A stretch of 12,500 nucleotides of DNA from Glandiceps talaboti (GCF_964340395.1 NC_135571.1:11246440-11258939), one strand, 5' to 3'; shown: positions 1-7,556, counted from the stretch's first letter. Made by a program: numbers and translations. Notes: generated from the sequence alone by a model not told the origin.

Positions 1-17
1 AGCAGCACCACAAGAAG
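1..17 (+). CDS. Possible 3' end of an upstream exon of the vWD-domain gene
   Basis: The window opens with 17 bases ending AAG directly before GTACGTAG, a good 5' splice site at 18. Joined to the acceptor at 615-616, the split codon would be G|GA and the residues before it A-A-P-Q-E. Acceptors at 619-620 or 625-626 also keep the frame open. So little sequence is present that the call rests only on the donor and its compatibility with the next exon. The + gene probably extends to the left of the window. Confidence 0.3.
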
Positions 18-30
18 GTACGTAGATATG

Positions 31-293
31 ATGTATGTATGTATGTGTGTATGTATGTATGTATGTATGTATGTATGTATGTATGTATGTATGTATGTAT
101 GTATGTATGTATGTATGTATGTATGTATGCATGCATGTATGTCTGTGCGTGCGTGCGTGCGTGCGTGCTTGCGTATGTATGTATGTATGTATGTATGTAT
201 GTATGTATGTATGTATGTATGTGCGTGCGTGCGTGCGTGCGTGCTTGCGTATGTATGTATGTATGTATGTATGTATGTATGTATGTATGTATG

Positions 294-324
<31 letters not shown>

Positions 325-340
325 GTATGTATGTGTGTGC
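31..340 (+). repeat. (TATG)n tetranucleotide array with GTGC blocks
   Basis: About 310 bases of ATGT/TATG repeats begin 13 nt after the putative donor at 18. Two GTGC-rich blocks (about 142-174 and 221-250) end in the same variant string, GTGCTTGCGT, at 165-174 and 241-250. The spacing is 76 bp, exactly 19 tetranucleotides, which indicates duplication of a longer segment inside the array. A GCATGCATG block lies at 128-136. The array has no stop codon in any frame, so the long Tyr-Val-Cys-Met ORFs across it are artefacts. The following 341-616 is ordinary AT-rich intron with no recognisable feature. Confidence 0.95.
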
Positions 341-616
341 AGTAAAATTAACCATTGATTGTATCATTTAGTTTTCGATAATATTATTATAAATTAGTCT
401 AGTTCTGTTTTGTAGTTAAACTGACATTTTCGCTATATGCATTTAAAATAATTCTGTGCATAGTCAACGCAGAATGTAAAGCTATTAATGAATCTAAAAT
501 GAAGGAAAAACCACAAATGATCAATTCAAAGTCGCCCGACCATTGTGGGAGGTTCGTGGCGATAACCACAGATAAATGAATGAATTAATTTCCGAGAATT
601 GTTTTTTGTCTTGAAG

Positions 617-867
617 GAAGCGCAAGGCGTGACCCTCACATGACTACATTTGATGGCCATCGATACAATTTCCAAGGACTCTGCTGGTATACTCTTGTCA
701 AAGTCTGTAACAGTGATTTGCATAAATTTGACATTTCAACTCTCTTCGAACCAAGACCCTACGATGGTATTGAGCTCAAAACCAGACCAGTTACCGTTAT
801 TGTGAGTGTGGACGACGAAAGCGTTATTCTGAACAAAGACAACACTTACTTTGTCAGAAAGTCGTTG
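617..867 (+). CDS. von Willebrand factor type D domain, N-terminal half (internal exon)
   Basis: The exon reads in the frame of the ATG at 640 and contains DPHMTTFDGHRYNFQG, the classic opening of a vWD domain, followed by LCWYTLVKVC. vWD domains occur in secreted or extracellular proteins such as mucins, von Willebrand factor, vitellogenins and BMP-binding regulators, where disulfides and a calcium site stabilise the fold. The acceptor is TTGTTTTTTGTCTTGAAG just before 617. The frame is open back through it, so the ATG is internal and not a start. The donor TTG|GTAAGTTA at 868 ends the exon in phase 0 after K-S-L. The usual G of GDPH is R here. I cannot name the full protein, because domains upstream of the window would be needed. 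Confidence 0.85.
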
Positions 868-890
868 GTAAGTTATAGATCTGGTGTGTT

Positions 891-1173
891 GTATGTATGT
901 ATGTATGTATGTATGTATGTATGCATGTATGCATGTATGCATGTATGCATGTATGTATGTATGTATGTATGTATGTATGTATGTATGTATGCATGCATGT
1001 ATGTATGTAAGTATGTATGTATGTATGTATGTATGTATGTATGTATGTATGTATGTATGTATGTATTTATGTATGTATGTATGTATGTATGTATGTATGT
1101 ATGTATGTATGCATGCATGCATGCATGCATGGATGTATGTATGTATGTATGTATGTATGTATGTATGTATGTA

Positions 1174-1214
<41 letters not shown>
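891..1214 (+). repeat. (TATG)n array ending in (GT)n, in a vWD-gene intron
   Basis: The array starts 23 nt downstream of the donor at 868 and runs about 290 bases as TATG, then about 36 bases as GT. Blocks of GCATG occur at about 920-950, 990-998 and 1110-1131. The remainder of the intron (1215-1455) is plain sequence ending in a good acceptor, TTACTTGGCAG. The exon 617-867 reads open through the donor and the whole array, so intron retention would not hit a stop for over 100 codons. Confidence 0.95.
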
Positions 1215-1216
<2 letters not shown>

Positions 1217-1455
1217 CCGTCCGTATGTCTGTATACCTGTCTTTGTGAAAATGTCGTCGTCTAGATGGGAACGGAAATACCCGAAAATTCTCGAAGTGAA
1301 TCCGACGGGAACTGACTGAAAAAAGTCATTTGGTGTTTGCAAACGCTTTTTTAAAGTCTTAAAACCAGAATGCGTTTAAAGGACATGTAGTCTAGCAAAA
1401 TAATACTAGTGAATGTGAGTATTTGGAATGACCTTCACCTTGTCTTACTTGGCAG

Positions 1456-1736
1456 GGCAATGGTGAATTCATGGCATCGAAAGCTACCAAAATGAACATC
1501 ACAACAGAGGTAGATAAGATAATAGTAAAATTACACGATATCAAGTTAACTGTCACTTGGATTGCTGGCGACCACATGGTGTTTACTGATCTAGCTGATC
1601 CTAGATACTACGGACATGTTTGTGGACTCCTTGGTGATGCTGATGGTAACCCAGAAAACGACTTCACCAAACCAGATGGTAGCATCACAAAAGAGATTAT
1701 GGACTTTGGCGAAAGCTGGAAGGTTGACAAATTAAC
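1456..1736 (+). CDS. von Willebrand factor type D domain, C-terminal half (internal exon)
   Basis: This exon joins the previous one in phase 0 and gives 93 codons plus two bases. It carries the second diagnostic vWD block, YYGHVCGLLGDADGNPENDF, then FTKPDG and an FGESWKV ending typical of the domain's C-terminal strand. In most vWD domains the motif is CGLCGD. Here the second Cys is Leu (CGLLGD), so one conserved disulfide is probably missing or rewired. The acceptor is GGCAG|GGC at 1454-1455; the donor is AC|GTAAGT at 1737. The ATG at 1471 is internal. With the exon at 617-867 this makes one nearly complete domain of about 175 residues. Confidence 0.88.
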
Positions 1737-1824
1737 GTAAGTCCTAGCTGTTTATTATTCTAATTTGTTTTAAAAGAACTTCAAATTACGCCCTATCCAT
1801 AAGGATAGGGTTTTATAACCCAAC

Positions 1825-2036
1825 GTTTGAAGGCAGTAACTAGCTACAAAAGGAACTTTTTTTGAAACTATTTTGTTAGACCTGACGCAATATCGTACAC
1901 CATGCACAGTATTGAATGACCCGTGGTTAAACAAGTGTATGTGGCAGTACACGCAGTATGGTGCAATATATCCAATCAAATTGGTTTTCGGGTCCGCACC
2001 CTAAAATTCAGCGCCACAGTGAATCACGATTTCAAC
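1825..2036 (-). repeat. Dispersed repeat family, copy A (minus orientation, degenerate)
   Basis: The reverse complement shows in order GAAATCGTGAT, GGGTGCGGACCC, a diverged TTTAACCACGGGT, a GTGTACGATAT segment and an AACAAAAT segment. This is the same order as the copies at 2985-3385, 5546-5712 and 5718-5910, but much diverged. It lies in the intron after the vWD exon. Just outside it, at 1791-1810, is a perfect 8-bp hairpin (CCCTATCC / GGATAGGG, 4-nt loop). No protein is encoded. Confidence 0.55.
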
Positions 2037-2039
2037 TTA

Positions 2040-2391
2040 TTGCTATACTACCTATAGATAAAATAGACCTCTAGTTGACATGTACTCAATAAATTGCCAA
2101 AATTAAAAAAAATTGTAGTATGTTTGGTATTATATGTACAATAACAAACTGTTCAGACACTTTCTAGCTTTTTGCATTTATTGAGACACAAACATGGACT
2201 TTGTATATGTTGTTTCACATTGTTTGTCTTTTCAAGTAGGAATACATGGTGAAAGTTGTTTTATGAATAAAAAATCCAAAATGAATATCGATTTATCATT
2301 CATATCATATGACCACAGTGTGACATCCGACATTCATTGGATGTCTAATGAACATCCATATCAAAATACAAATACAGAGTTCCTACTTTAA
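2040..2391. mobile_element. Degenerate relative of the foldback MITE at 2560-2906
   Basis: The segment 2133-2290 closely parallels 2720-2870. Shared strings include GTACAATAACAAACT, CTTTTTGCAT, AACATGGACTT, GTATATGTT, TTTTCAAGTAG and the TTTTAT..AATAAA..ATCCAAAAT region. The left part (ACATGTACTCAATAAATTGCC) resembles the left arm of the intact element. The right end is not clean: CATCCATAT is followed by extra bases and CTACTTTAA near 2391. It is probably an older copy of the same family. The 2392-2559 stretch beyond it shows nothing clear. Confidence 0.5.
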
Positions 2392-2559
2392 ATGGACACA
2401 CTAATTAATTTGGGTAAATTGGGTTCCCTACATGACGTGGATGTCATTAAAGTGACAAAATCTATGAGTATTTCGTTCGTTTCCACGAAAACTCGAATCT
2501 GCACTAGCTGTTACTTGGGTATTATTTATTTTGTTTCGACACCAACAATATCTTCTTTG

Positions 2560-2906
2560 TTAAAGTGGCCATATGGATGAGTATTTATTTTGGATTTTTG
2601 TTTGATAAAACAGCTTCACTATGTTTTTCTACTTGAAAAAATAATGCGAAATAACATATACCAAGTCCATGTTCACATCTCAATAAACGGCAAAACATTA
2701 AACAATGTGTAAAATGTTTGTTATTGTACGTACAATAACAAACTTTTTACGCTTTTTGCATCATTTTGCAATGCATTAAGTTATGAACATGGACTTGGTA
2801 TATGTTCTTACGCATTATTTTTTCAAGTAGAAAAACATGGTGAAGCTGTTTTATCAAATAAAAATCCAAAATAAATACCAAATTCTCATCCATATGGCCA
2901 CTTTAA
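2560..2906. mobile_element. Foldback MITE with TTAA ends
   Basis: A 347-bp near-perfect inverted repeat. Both ends match exactly for 22 bases: TTAAAGTGGCCATATGGATG at the left and its complement up to 2906. The arms stay similar over about 170 bp each and meet near the perfect palindrome GTTATTGTAC/GTACAATAAC at 2720-2739. TTAA lies at both outer edges, the target duplication left by piggyBac-type transposases. The TIR does not show the usual piggyBac CCC start, so the superfamily is inferred only from TTAA. No ORF exists; such an element would be moved in trans. It sits in the intron between the vWD exons and the candidate last exon. Confidence 0.8.
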
Positions 2907-2984
2907 TATAACAATAATCAGTCAATGTCTTATTAATTAGAAGTGCCTTTTTAATCTATTAGTAGTATAGTAATAAGTTAAATT

Positions 2985-3385
2985 CGTGCTTCGTTGGGGT
3001 TGCTGATTTTTGGGTGTGCCCCCCCCCCACCTCTCAAAAAATGACTGCTAAACAAATGTGTTTACCCACAGGTGGTTTGAATTGAATTGAATTGAATTTA
3101 TTTGGCAATAAAATATAGTAAAAACATACATATAAAAATACTGCCGAGGATAATACAACAAAGTAATTAATACTTCAGTCTCTGGTTCAATACTGTTCAG
3201 GGTATTCGATATCACATGTATATGATTTATAGTGTATATATCTACAAAAATGACGTTTACCCACAGGTGATCCAAATCTGTTCATGGTGAACAATATTAC
3301 GCGTAAATTGTTGTACCTGACAAAACATTAGCTAATGCAAGAAACGTTCCAGTTGCTGTTAGTGCAACTTTAATTACCATATTCT
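2985..3385 (+). repeat. Dispersed repeat family, copy B (interrupted)
   Basis: It begins near CTTCGTTGGGGTTGCTGATT, then TTTTTGGGTGTG (the others have GGGTGCGGACCC) and a C-run. It continues with GTTTACCCACAGGTG, the TGTACCTGACAAAACATT segment, and ends in AACGTTCCAGTTGCTGTTAG. Its middle is split by a 180-bp insertion at 3075-3254. No coding capacity. Confidence 0.7.
3060..3269 (-). mobile_element. Non-LTR retroposon fragment (SINE or truncated LINE) with 15-bp TSD
   Basis: The 15-mer GTTTACCCACAGGTG occurs at 3060-3074 and again at 3255-3269 and brackets 180 bases. On the minus strand the insert ends in ATTGCCAAATAAATTCAA followed by (ATTCA)n, a typical microsatellite-type 3' tail of LINE/SINE elements. 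Copies C and D of the host repeat, at 5604 and 5820, carry CGTTTACCCACAAG once and uninterrupted, so they show the empty site. No reverse transcriptase ORF is present. Confidence 0.78.
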
Positions 3386-3423
3386 ACAATTTTTTATTCA
3401 AATTTGGGGTTGGGATACACTAA

Positions 3424-3642
3424 ACAGAATAGTCACAGTGTTGTATATGTGTCAATGGGAACGAGGGTGCTATCAAAAAGGTACACAGAATAAAGTCACA
3501 GTGGACGCAATGTTGTATATGTTTCATTGGGAACGAGGATGATATTAAAAAGGTACACAGAATAAAGTCACAGTGAGCACAGTGTTGTATATATTTGAAT
3601 GGGAACGAGGATACTATGAAAAAGGTACACAGAATACACAAC
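3424..3642 (+). repeat. Minisatellite, about 3 copies of a 72-bp unit
   Basis: Units start with ACAGAATA(AA)GTCACAGTG at 3424, 3485 and 3557, and a partial fourth unit starts at 3629. Units 2 and 3 are 72 bp; unit 1 is 61 bp and lacks about 11 bases near its start. Each contains GTTGTATAT, TGGGAACGAGG and AAAAAGGTAC. The ORFs here on either strand are by-products of the repeat. Confidence 0.85.
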
Positions 3643-3728
3643 TTTCAGATTGTTGTTTTGTATATCAAGTTACTATGCAATTTACAGGTAACTACATCAT
3701 CACAACAATGTATTTTCTTTGTTTACAG

Positions 3729-3753
3729 CTGCCCGGAATACGAGTACTTGTAA
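3729..3753 (+). CDS. Candidate last coding exon of the vWD gene
   Basis: A strong acceptor, TTTTCTTTGTTTACAG, ends at 3728. Its first base C completes the phase-2 codon left by the exon ending at 1736 (AC|C, Thr). The frame then gives C-P-E-Y-E-Y-L and TAA at 3751-3753. A Cys-Pro just after WKVDKLT fits the end of a vWD domain. If correct, the protein ends right after the domain and 3754 to about 4100 is the 3' UTR with AATAAA at 4079. Against it: the exon is very short and a possible donor (GTAAAC) overlaps the stop, so the gene might continue. Confidence 0.42.
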
Positions 3754-3810
3754 ACGCGAACACTTCGGCGGCTTGATTCAAATGTACTTAATCCGGCAAT
3801 ACGTACTTAA

Positions 3811-3890
3811 TCACCTTTGACCTTTGACCTTTAGATCTTAGTATCTGAGTTATAGTAAAATATAAGATGTAACCTTTGACCTTTGGATCA
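3811..3890 (-). promoter_or_regulatory. Two DR1-like nuclear receptor motifs
   Basis: Positions 3818-3830 read, on the minus strand, AGGTCAAAGGTCA, a perfect direct repeat with 1-bp spacing of the type bound by HNF4, RXR or COUP-TF dimers. A third half-site adjoins. A second, weaker copy (AGGTCAAAGGTT) lies near 3872-3883, with partly similar following sequence. They fall in the presumed 3' UTR or flank of the vWD gene, so binding in vivo is speculative. Confidence 0.4.
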
Positions 3891-4078
3891 TAAAATATCT
3901 CAGCTGACATTGTCTACACATGCTGCAAACTGGCTGATTACCGAGGAAGGATCTTTGAAGACTCATTTTCATGGGATGCACGTGGATCTCTTAGAATTTA
4001 CTGAAGTAACATTTACACTATTCTCAGTCATTTGCAATGTATTTAACCCAACCCAGGTATCACTGGTGATGGAATAAC

Positions 4079-4084
4079 AATAAA
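4079..4084 (+). terminator. Candidate polyadenylation signal AATAAA
   Basis: AATAAA lies about 325 bases downstream of the stop at 3751, a reasonable 3' UTR length for the + gene. A GT-rich stretch begins at 4143, as expected of a downstream element but somewhat far. The hexamer is common by chance in AT-rich DNA. Confidence 0.35.
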
Positions 4085-4164
4085 CTATAGTAGTAAAGGT
4101 ATAAATGCAAGGGACAATATCTGTATCAGTTGTTATCATTTAATGTGTGTGTGGGGGTGGGGGT

Positions 4165-4475
4165 GTCTGTCTGTCTGTCTGTCTGTATGTATGTATGTAT
4201 GTATGTATGTATGTATGTATGTATGTATGCATGTATGTATGTATGTATGTATGTATGTATGTATGTATGTATGTATGTATGTATGTATGTACGCACGTAT
4301 GCATGCATGCATGCATGCATGTATGTATGTATGTATGTATGTATGTATGTATGTATGTATGTATGTAGGTAGGTAGGTAGGTAGGTAGGTAGGTAGGTAG
4401 GTATGTATGTAGGTAGGTAGGTAGGTAGGTAGGTATGTATTTATCTGTTTGTTTGTTTGTACGTACGTACGAACA
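4165..4475 (+). repeat. Compound tetranucleotide array: TGTC, TATG, TAGG, TTTG
   Basis: A G-rich lead-in (4151-4166) is followed by (TGTC)n to about 4184, (TATG)n to 4290, a CGCACGTATGCATGCATG block to 4320, and (TATG)n to 4366. After that come (GTAG)n with a short TATG island to 4440, and finally (TTTG)n and (GTAC)n. The stepwise change of unit suggests serial mutation and re-expansion. It follows the presumed 3' end of the vWD gene. ORFs through it are artefacts. Confidence 0.95.
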
Positions 4476-4479
4476 TGCA

Positions 4480-5545
4480 TCTACTAATGCATGCGTGTTT
4501 GTATTAAAGAAACATTTACCTGTCATCCACGTGAACTAACAAGGAACATGCAACATCATCTCTTCCTCATCTTCCCCCATGCATCATGTACACTTGGCTA
4601 GGAAAGATGGAGTAAATGCCCCCGGAACTTGCCTCGGGAAACCCGACCAAACCACGTGTTTCGTAGCCGCTCATTACCCGCACCAAATATTCAAAATATT
4701 GTCACATTGTAGTGTATTATACTGTCAGTATTTAGACTGGCACAATGATTCACTCATTCAGTCACTCCGATGACAGAATGGTTATGCATTCACGCGAGAT
4801 TTCGCAGTCACGGGAGATTTCAATTCTGTTATTGGCAAACCAATAAGGAAACATCACAGATAAATAGACTAACGTCTGTGCCAGTCTATGCCAGGATGAA
4901 CAATAGACAATTTGATCTCAAAAGGCATCGAAAGAATCTGTATCAATTACATGACAATAAATTCTGTTTTTATCTAAGATTTATTTTATAAATTGATAAC
5001 AAAGTGAACCAGTCAAATGGAGGATATATTGTTGAAAGTGCATATTTTAATATTTTAATATTTGTGATGAAAGTGATAAGAATTTGTGCCAGCTTCATTG
5101 GGTATTCGTTGTTGCTTCTTGCCTAGATTACTGCAAAATATGTGTCTGCTCACACAGTTTACCTGAAACGAGAATCACGGACAGTAAAAATACGAACAAA
5201 TTGAGGGATATGAGAATCTGGATAAACGGAGAATTCAGTAGTTATTGTCGACAGAAAGGAGCACATGGTGATGGCTGGTCAGTTATTTTGATCATGAAGT
5301 ATTGGGAGAGAAAATAGGGGTTCATCACTACCAACAGATAACTTGAGAAAGGACTAATATACTTTTTGACTCGACAATTACTAAAAACTATATAAGTAAT
5401 CATTTGGTTTGCCAGTTGATTTCTGCTGTTTGAAAAAATCTGTTTTTAATGTTCAATGTAGGGAGTGGAAGATGAATAACTAATGAGTCATTGTATATGT
5501 TAATCAGGGGGTCGATATTATCTATACGCAGTACAGAAACAGGTT
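4480..5545. other. Intergenic stretch, no gene recognised
   Basis: Two + strand ORFs of 64-77 codons (4579-4773, 5084-5317) match no family I know and lack clear splice context. At about 4791-4820 a 15-base motif recurs imperfectly (CACGCGAGATTTC, CACGGGAGATTTC). Nothing resembles a kinase exon on the minus strand, which matters because the ErbB gene would run through here if it continued. Confidence 0.6.
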
Positions 5546-5712
5546 GAAATCGTGATAACCGTTGAGGGCGTTGATTTTTGGGTGCGGACCCACTTTTAAT
5601 TTCGTTTACCCACAAGTGATGCAAATGTTCACAGAGTACGGTATAACAAGTAAGCTATTGTACCTTGAACAAAACATTTTTATTAAAACGTTCTAGTTGC
5701 AGCTAGTGCAAT
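5546..5712 (+). repeat. Dispersed repeat family, copy C
   Basis: It runs from TGAAATCGTGATAACCGTTG through GATTTTTGGGTGCGGACCC, CGTTTACCCACAAGTGATGC and GTACGGTATAAC to CTAGTTGCAGCTAGTGCAA. It is followed directly by copy D in the same orientation with a 172-bp offset. The minus-strand ORF over it is fortuitous. Confidence 0.8.
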
Positions 5713-5717
5713 TATAT

Positions 5718-5910
5718 TGAAATCGTGATAGCCGTTGAGGGCGTTGTTTTTTGGGTGCGGACCCAAAATTCACTTGTGATTTGTTTTATTACGTATACAG
5801 CTACAGATCTAGAAAATACGTTTACCCACAAGTTTTGCAAAACTGTTCACAGTATACGGTATAACGAGTAAGTTATTGTACCTAGTTGCAGCTAATGCAA
5901 ATTATCCCTA
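5718..5910 (+). repeat. Dispersed repeat family, copy D
   Basis: It starts with TGAAATCGTGATAGCCGTTG and shares GGGTGCGGACCCA, CGTTTACCCACAAG, GTATACGGTATAAC and CTAGTTGCAGCTAATGCAA with copy C. It has about 60 extra bases between the GGACCC and TTTACCC blocks and lacks the AACAAAACAT segment. C and D together may be a tandem array of one unit or two halves of a larger element. Confidence 0.8.
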
Positions 5911-6447
5911 GTCTTGGTCAACTGGGGTCATGTAAAAGGGCTGTCTTTCCAAAACCCAAGATTTAGTTACCAACTACAGATAATCCCGTGGGCCTTTGTG
6001 TCTGAAAATCCTTTTTCGAGATTGGCCAATACTGAATGTATGTTATACCGTAACAAAAATATGAACTATTCAATTTGATGTCACTATTTGCTAAAAGTGG
6101 CTGCCAAAACTAATATTCAAGACATAATGGAATAACACAAATAAAATGGAAACAGGAGCGCATGCTGAGAAACACCAAGGAAGACAGAAGAAAAGAAGGA
6201 TACCTAATTTCCTTGTGCAAGGTTCATACCATCTTCCAAATTATAAACAGGAAGCAAGTACCGTACAGAAAAATTCTCCAACATGTTAACCTGTTTAAAA
6301 AACAAGAAGGGGTCAGTTATTTCCCATATTAACATCACAATATGACTCTTCAGTGTTGGAATTATATTTGGTCAAAAATTGATGATTGTTGTTTTTTACA
6401 AACCTGACCTGGCGAGCCAGCAAGTCGGGTGATTAATTGTGAAACCC
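5911..6447. other. Intergenic stretch with one short shared repeat
   Basis: The segment about 5972-6006 (CAGATAATCC.....CCTTTGTGTCTGA) recurs at about 10835-10862 (CAGATAATCC.....CCTTTGCGTCTGA), so both belong to another dispersed repeat. On the minus strand there is a pyrimidine-rich acceptor-like site ending at 6165 (TTCCTTGGTGTTTCTCAG). It is followed by 18 codons and a stop, an alternative to the terminal exon proposed at 6528-6591. No conserved coding sequence is seen. Confidence 0.5.
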
Positions 6448-6500
6448 CACGTGCTTGGTTAATGACGTCATCCCTTAATGTCAAGTGAATAAATAGTCAC
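6448..6500 (+). promoter_or_regulatory. E-box, CRE palindrome and TATA-like cluster
   Basis: CACGTG at 6448-6453, TGACGTCA at 6463-6470 and AATAAATAG near 6489 lie within 50 bases, upstream of an ATG at 6535 that opens a 40-codon + strand ORF. The arrangement resembles a small promoter, but the ORF overlaps ErbB-side sequence on the other strand and is unrecognised. It may be coincidence. Confidence 0.22.
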
Positions 6501-6527
6501 TCCAAATTTAGCCCTTGCAATTCACAA

Positions 6528-6591
6528 TCAGAAAATGGAACTCGTTGCCACTATACTTAATATAATGATGTATGAGTATTTAACGTTGTGC
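6528..6591 (-). CDS. Candidate terminal exon of the ErbB-like gene (hydrophobic tail and stop)
   Basis: The acceptor TGCTTGTCTAG ends at 6592, 71 nt after the donor at 6662. The first base completes AG|G (Arg). The frame then gives H-N-V-K-Y-S-Y followed by IIILSIVATSSIF and TGA at 6530-6528. This is a run of about 16 mostly hydrophobic residues at the very C-terminus, preceded by a basic and polar stretch. The shape is that of a GPI-attachment signal or a tail anchor, not the transmembrane-juxtamembrane-kinase layout of normal ErbB. The 71-nt intron is far shorter than the other introns of this gene and the acceptor is only fair, so this is a hypothesis. The alternative is a distant kinase exon outside the window. 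Confidence 0.25.
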
Positions 6592-6662
6592 CTAGACAAG
6601 CACTACAGGGTAGTACTAGTAGCCTTTACACATACGAATGACAAGAAGGCTCCCTAACTTAC

Positions 6663-6805
6663 CTAAATATATCATGGCTTTCAGCACCACTAGCCTGACA
6701 GTGTTTGTCACTATCTGAATGCATACTAGTGGCACATTCAATTACACATATGCTTCCTTCCATGATGAAAGGCTTCTCTGATGGGCATTCCTTGACACAA
6801 ATAAT
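6663..6805 (-). CDS. ErbB ectodomain, cysteine-rich exon 8 (furin-like module)
   Basis: Acceptor TTACACATTTCAG, donor TTTAG|GTAAGT. It gives 47 codons plus two bases. The exon begins IICVKECPSEKPFIMEGS and continues with ICVIEC, the C..C-P...Y/F....C pattern that closes a furin-like/GF-receptor domain IV module. It ends in an SDSDKHC and polar QASGAESHDIF stretch, which in ErbB proteins would be the juxtamembrane stalk. Six Cys are present. If the donor is not used, translation stops at once (AGG TAA), giving a secreted form. It is the last confident exon of the gene in this window. Confidence 0.85.
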
Positions 6806-6860
6806 CTGAAATGTGTAAACACAAACAAGAGACGAATTCTTGGTGATAATTGTAAACAAT

Positions 6861-6863
6861 TGT

Positions 6864-6923
<60 letters not shown>
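6861..6923 (+). repeat. (GT)n microsatellite
   Basis: About 63 bases of nearly pure GT in the intron between ErbB exons 7 and 8, about 55 bases upstream of the exon 8 acceptor on the minus strand, where it reads CA. The TH-repeat ORFs are artefacts. The rest of this intron (6924-7130) shows nothing. Confidence 0.97.
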
Positions 6924-6925
<2 letters not shown>

Positions 6926-7130
6926 ACAAACTGATAACTAGTATAGCTTTACATAGCAGAATACCTTATTGGTATAATGAGGTCAAAGAGCACATCATGA
7001 CTTCAGCACTATGAGAACATTGATTGAAAAAACGAATTCCTTGATAATACACGATTAACAAAGACGAATATTCCAATACGTCTAATATTCAGATCATTCA
7101 TACCCAAATAAGATATCATGTAGAACTTAC

Positions 7131-7280
7131 AGTGTCATTGTCTTGTTGCAATCTATAATGTTCACATTCATTACATTGCCACGCATCTTTTCCATGGCAA
7201 CCTTTAGCACATTCGTCATGGCAAAGGGCACAGGTGTCTTTTGTCTCTGGGTAGTATCCATCTGGACAGGGTTGGCATAC
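7131..7280 (-). CDS. ErbB ectodomain, cysteine-rich exon 7
   Basis: Acceptor TACACATTATGTGTAG-type at 7282-7281, donor ACT|GTAAGT at 7130. It gives exactly 50 codons in phase 0. The sequence opens VCQPCPDGYYPETKDTCALC and continues HDECAKGCHGKDAWQCNEC, followed by EHYRLQQDNDT. The C-x2-C, C-H-x-E-C and G-C-x-G patterns are those of domain IV of EGF receptors. An N-D-T glycosylation sequon lies at the end. Confidence 0.9.
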
Positions 7281-7556
7281 CTACACATTATACAATACAA
7301 ACAACATTTATTCTTGTAATTACAATGTTTATATATTTGGTAATATGGAGTTACAGTCGCGTTTCCCAAAGATATGTTTATCATAGACAATGCCAAGCCT
7401 GTAACTAATATTATCAGGTTTGCAACCTAGCTTGGGTGTTTAGGAATATAACATCTATAAACTACATGGAACAATATATTTACTCTAATTGACTATCAGG
7501 GATTACTACATGAGTAATAATGACATTTACAATGTTTCTAAGAAAGACCAACTTAC

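Noticed and set aside
28-371. Cys-rich YVCM-repeat proteins (ORFs of about 100 codons)
   Set aside because: They are translations of a tetranucleotide microsatellite that has no stop in any frame; there is no signal peptide, domain or splice support.
2194-2580. Two + strand ORFs of 62-65 codons in the vWD-gene intron
   Set aside because: The first lies inside a degenerate MITE copy and the second runs into the left arm of the foldback element. Neither shows protein motifs.
3420-3641. Minus-strand ORF with repeated CTFLI...FP..HIQHC pattern
   Set aside because: The protein repeat is explained by the 72-bp minisatellite, whose length is divisible by three and so stays in frame by chance.
3905-4055. 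Possible further vWD-gene exon (open frame after AAAATATCTCAG)
   Set aside because: Joined in the required phase 2 it reads TGA at once, and the open frame is phase 0 and resembles nothing known.
5400-5624. Minus-strand ORF considered as a missing ErbB transmembrane/juxtamembrane exon
   Set aside because: It has no hydrophobic helix and overlaps dispersed repeat copy C.
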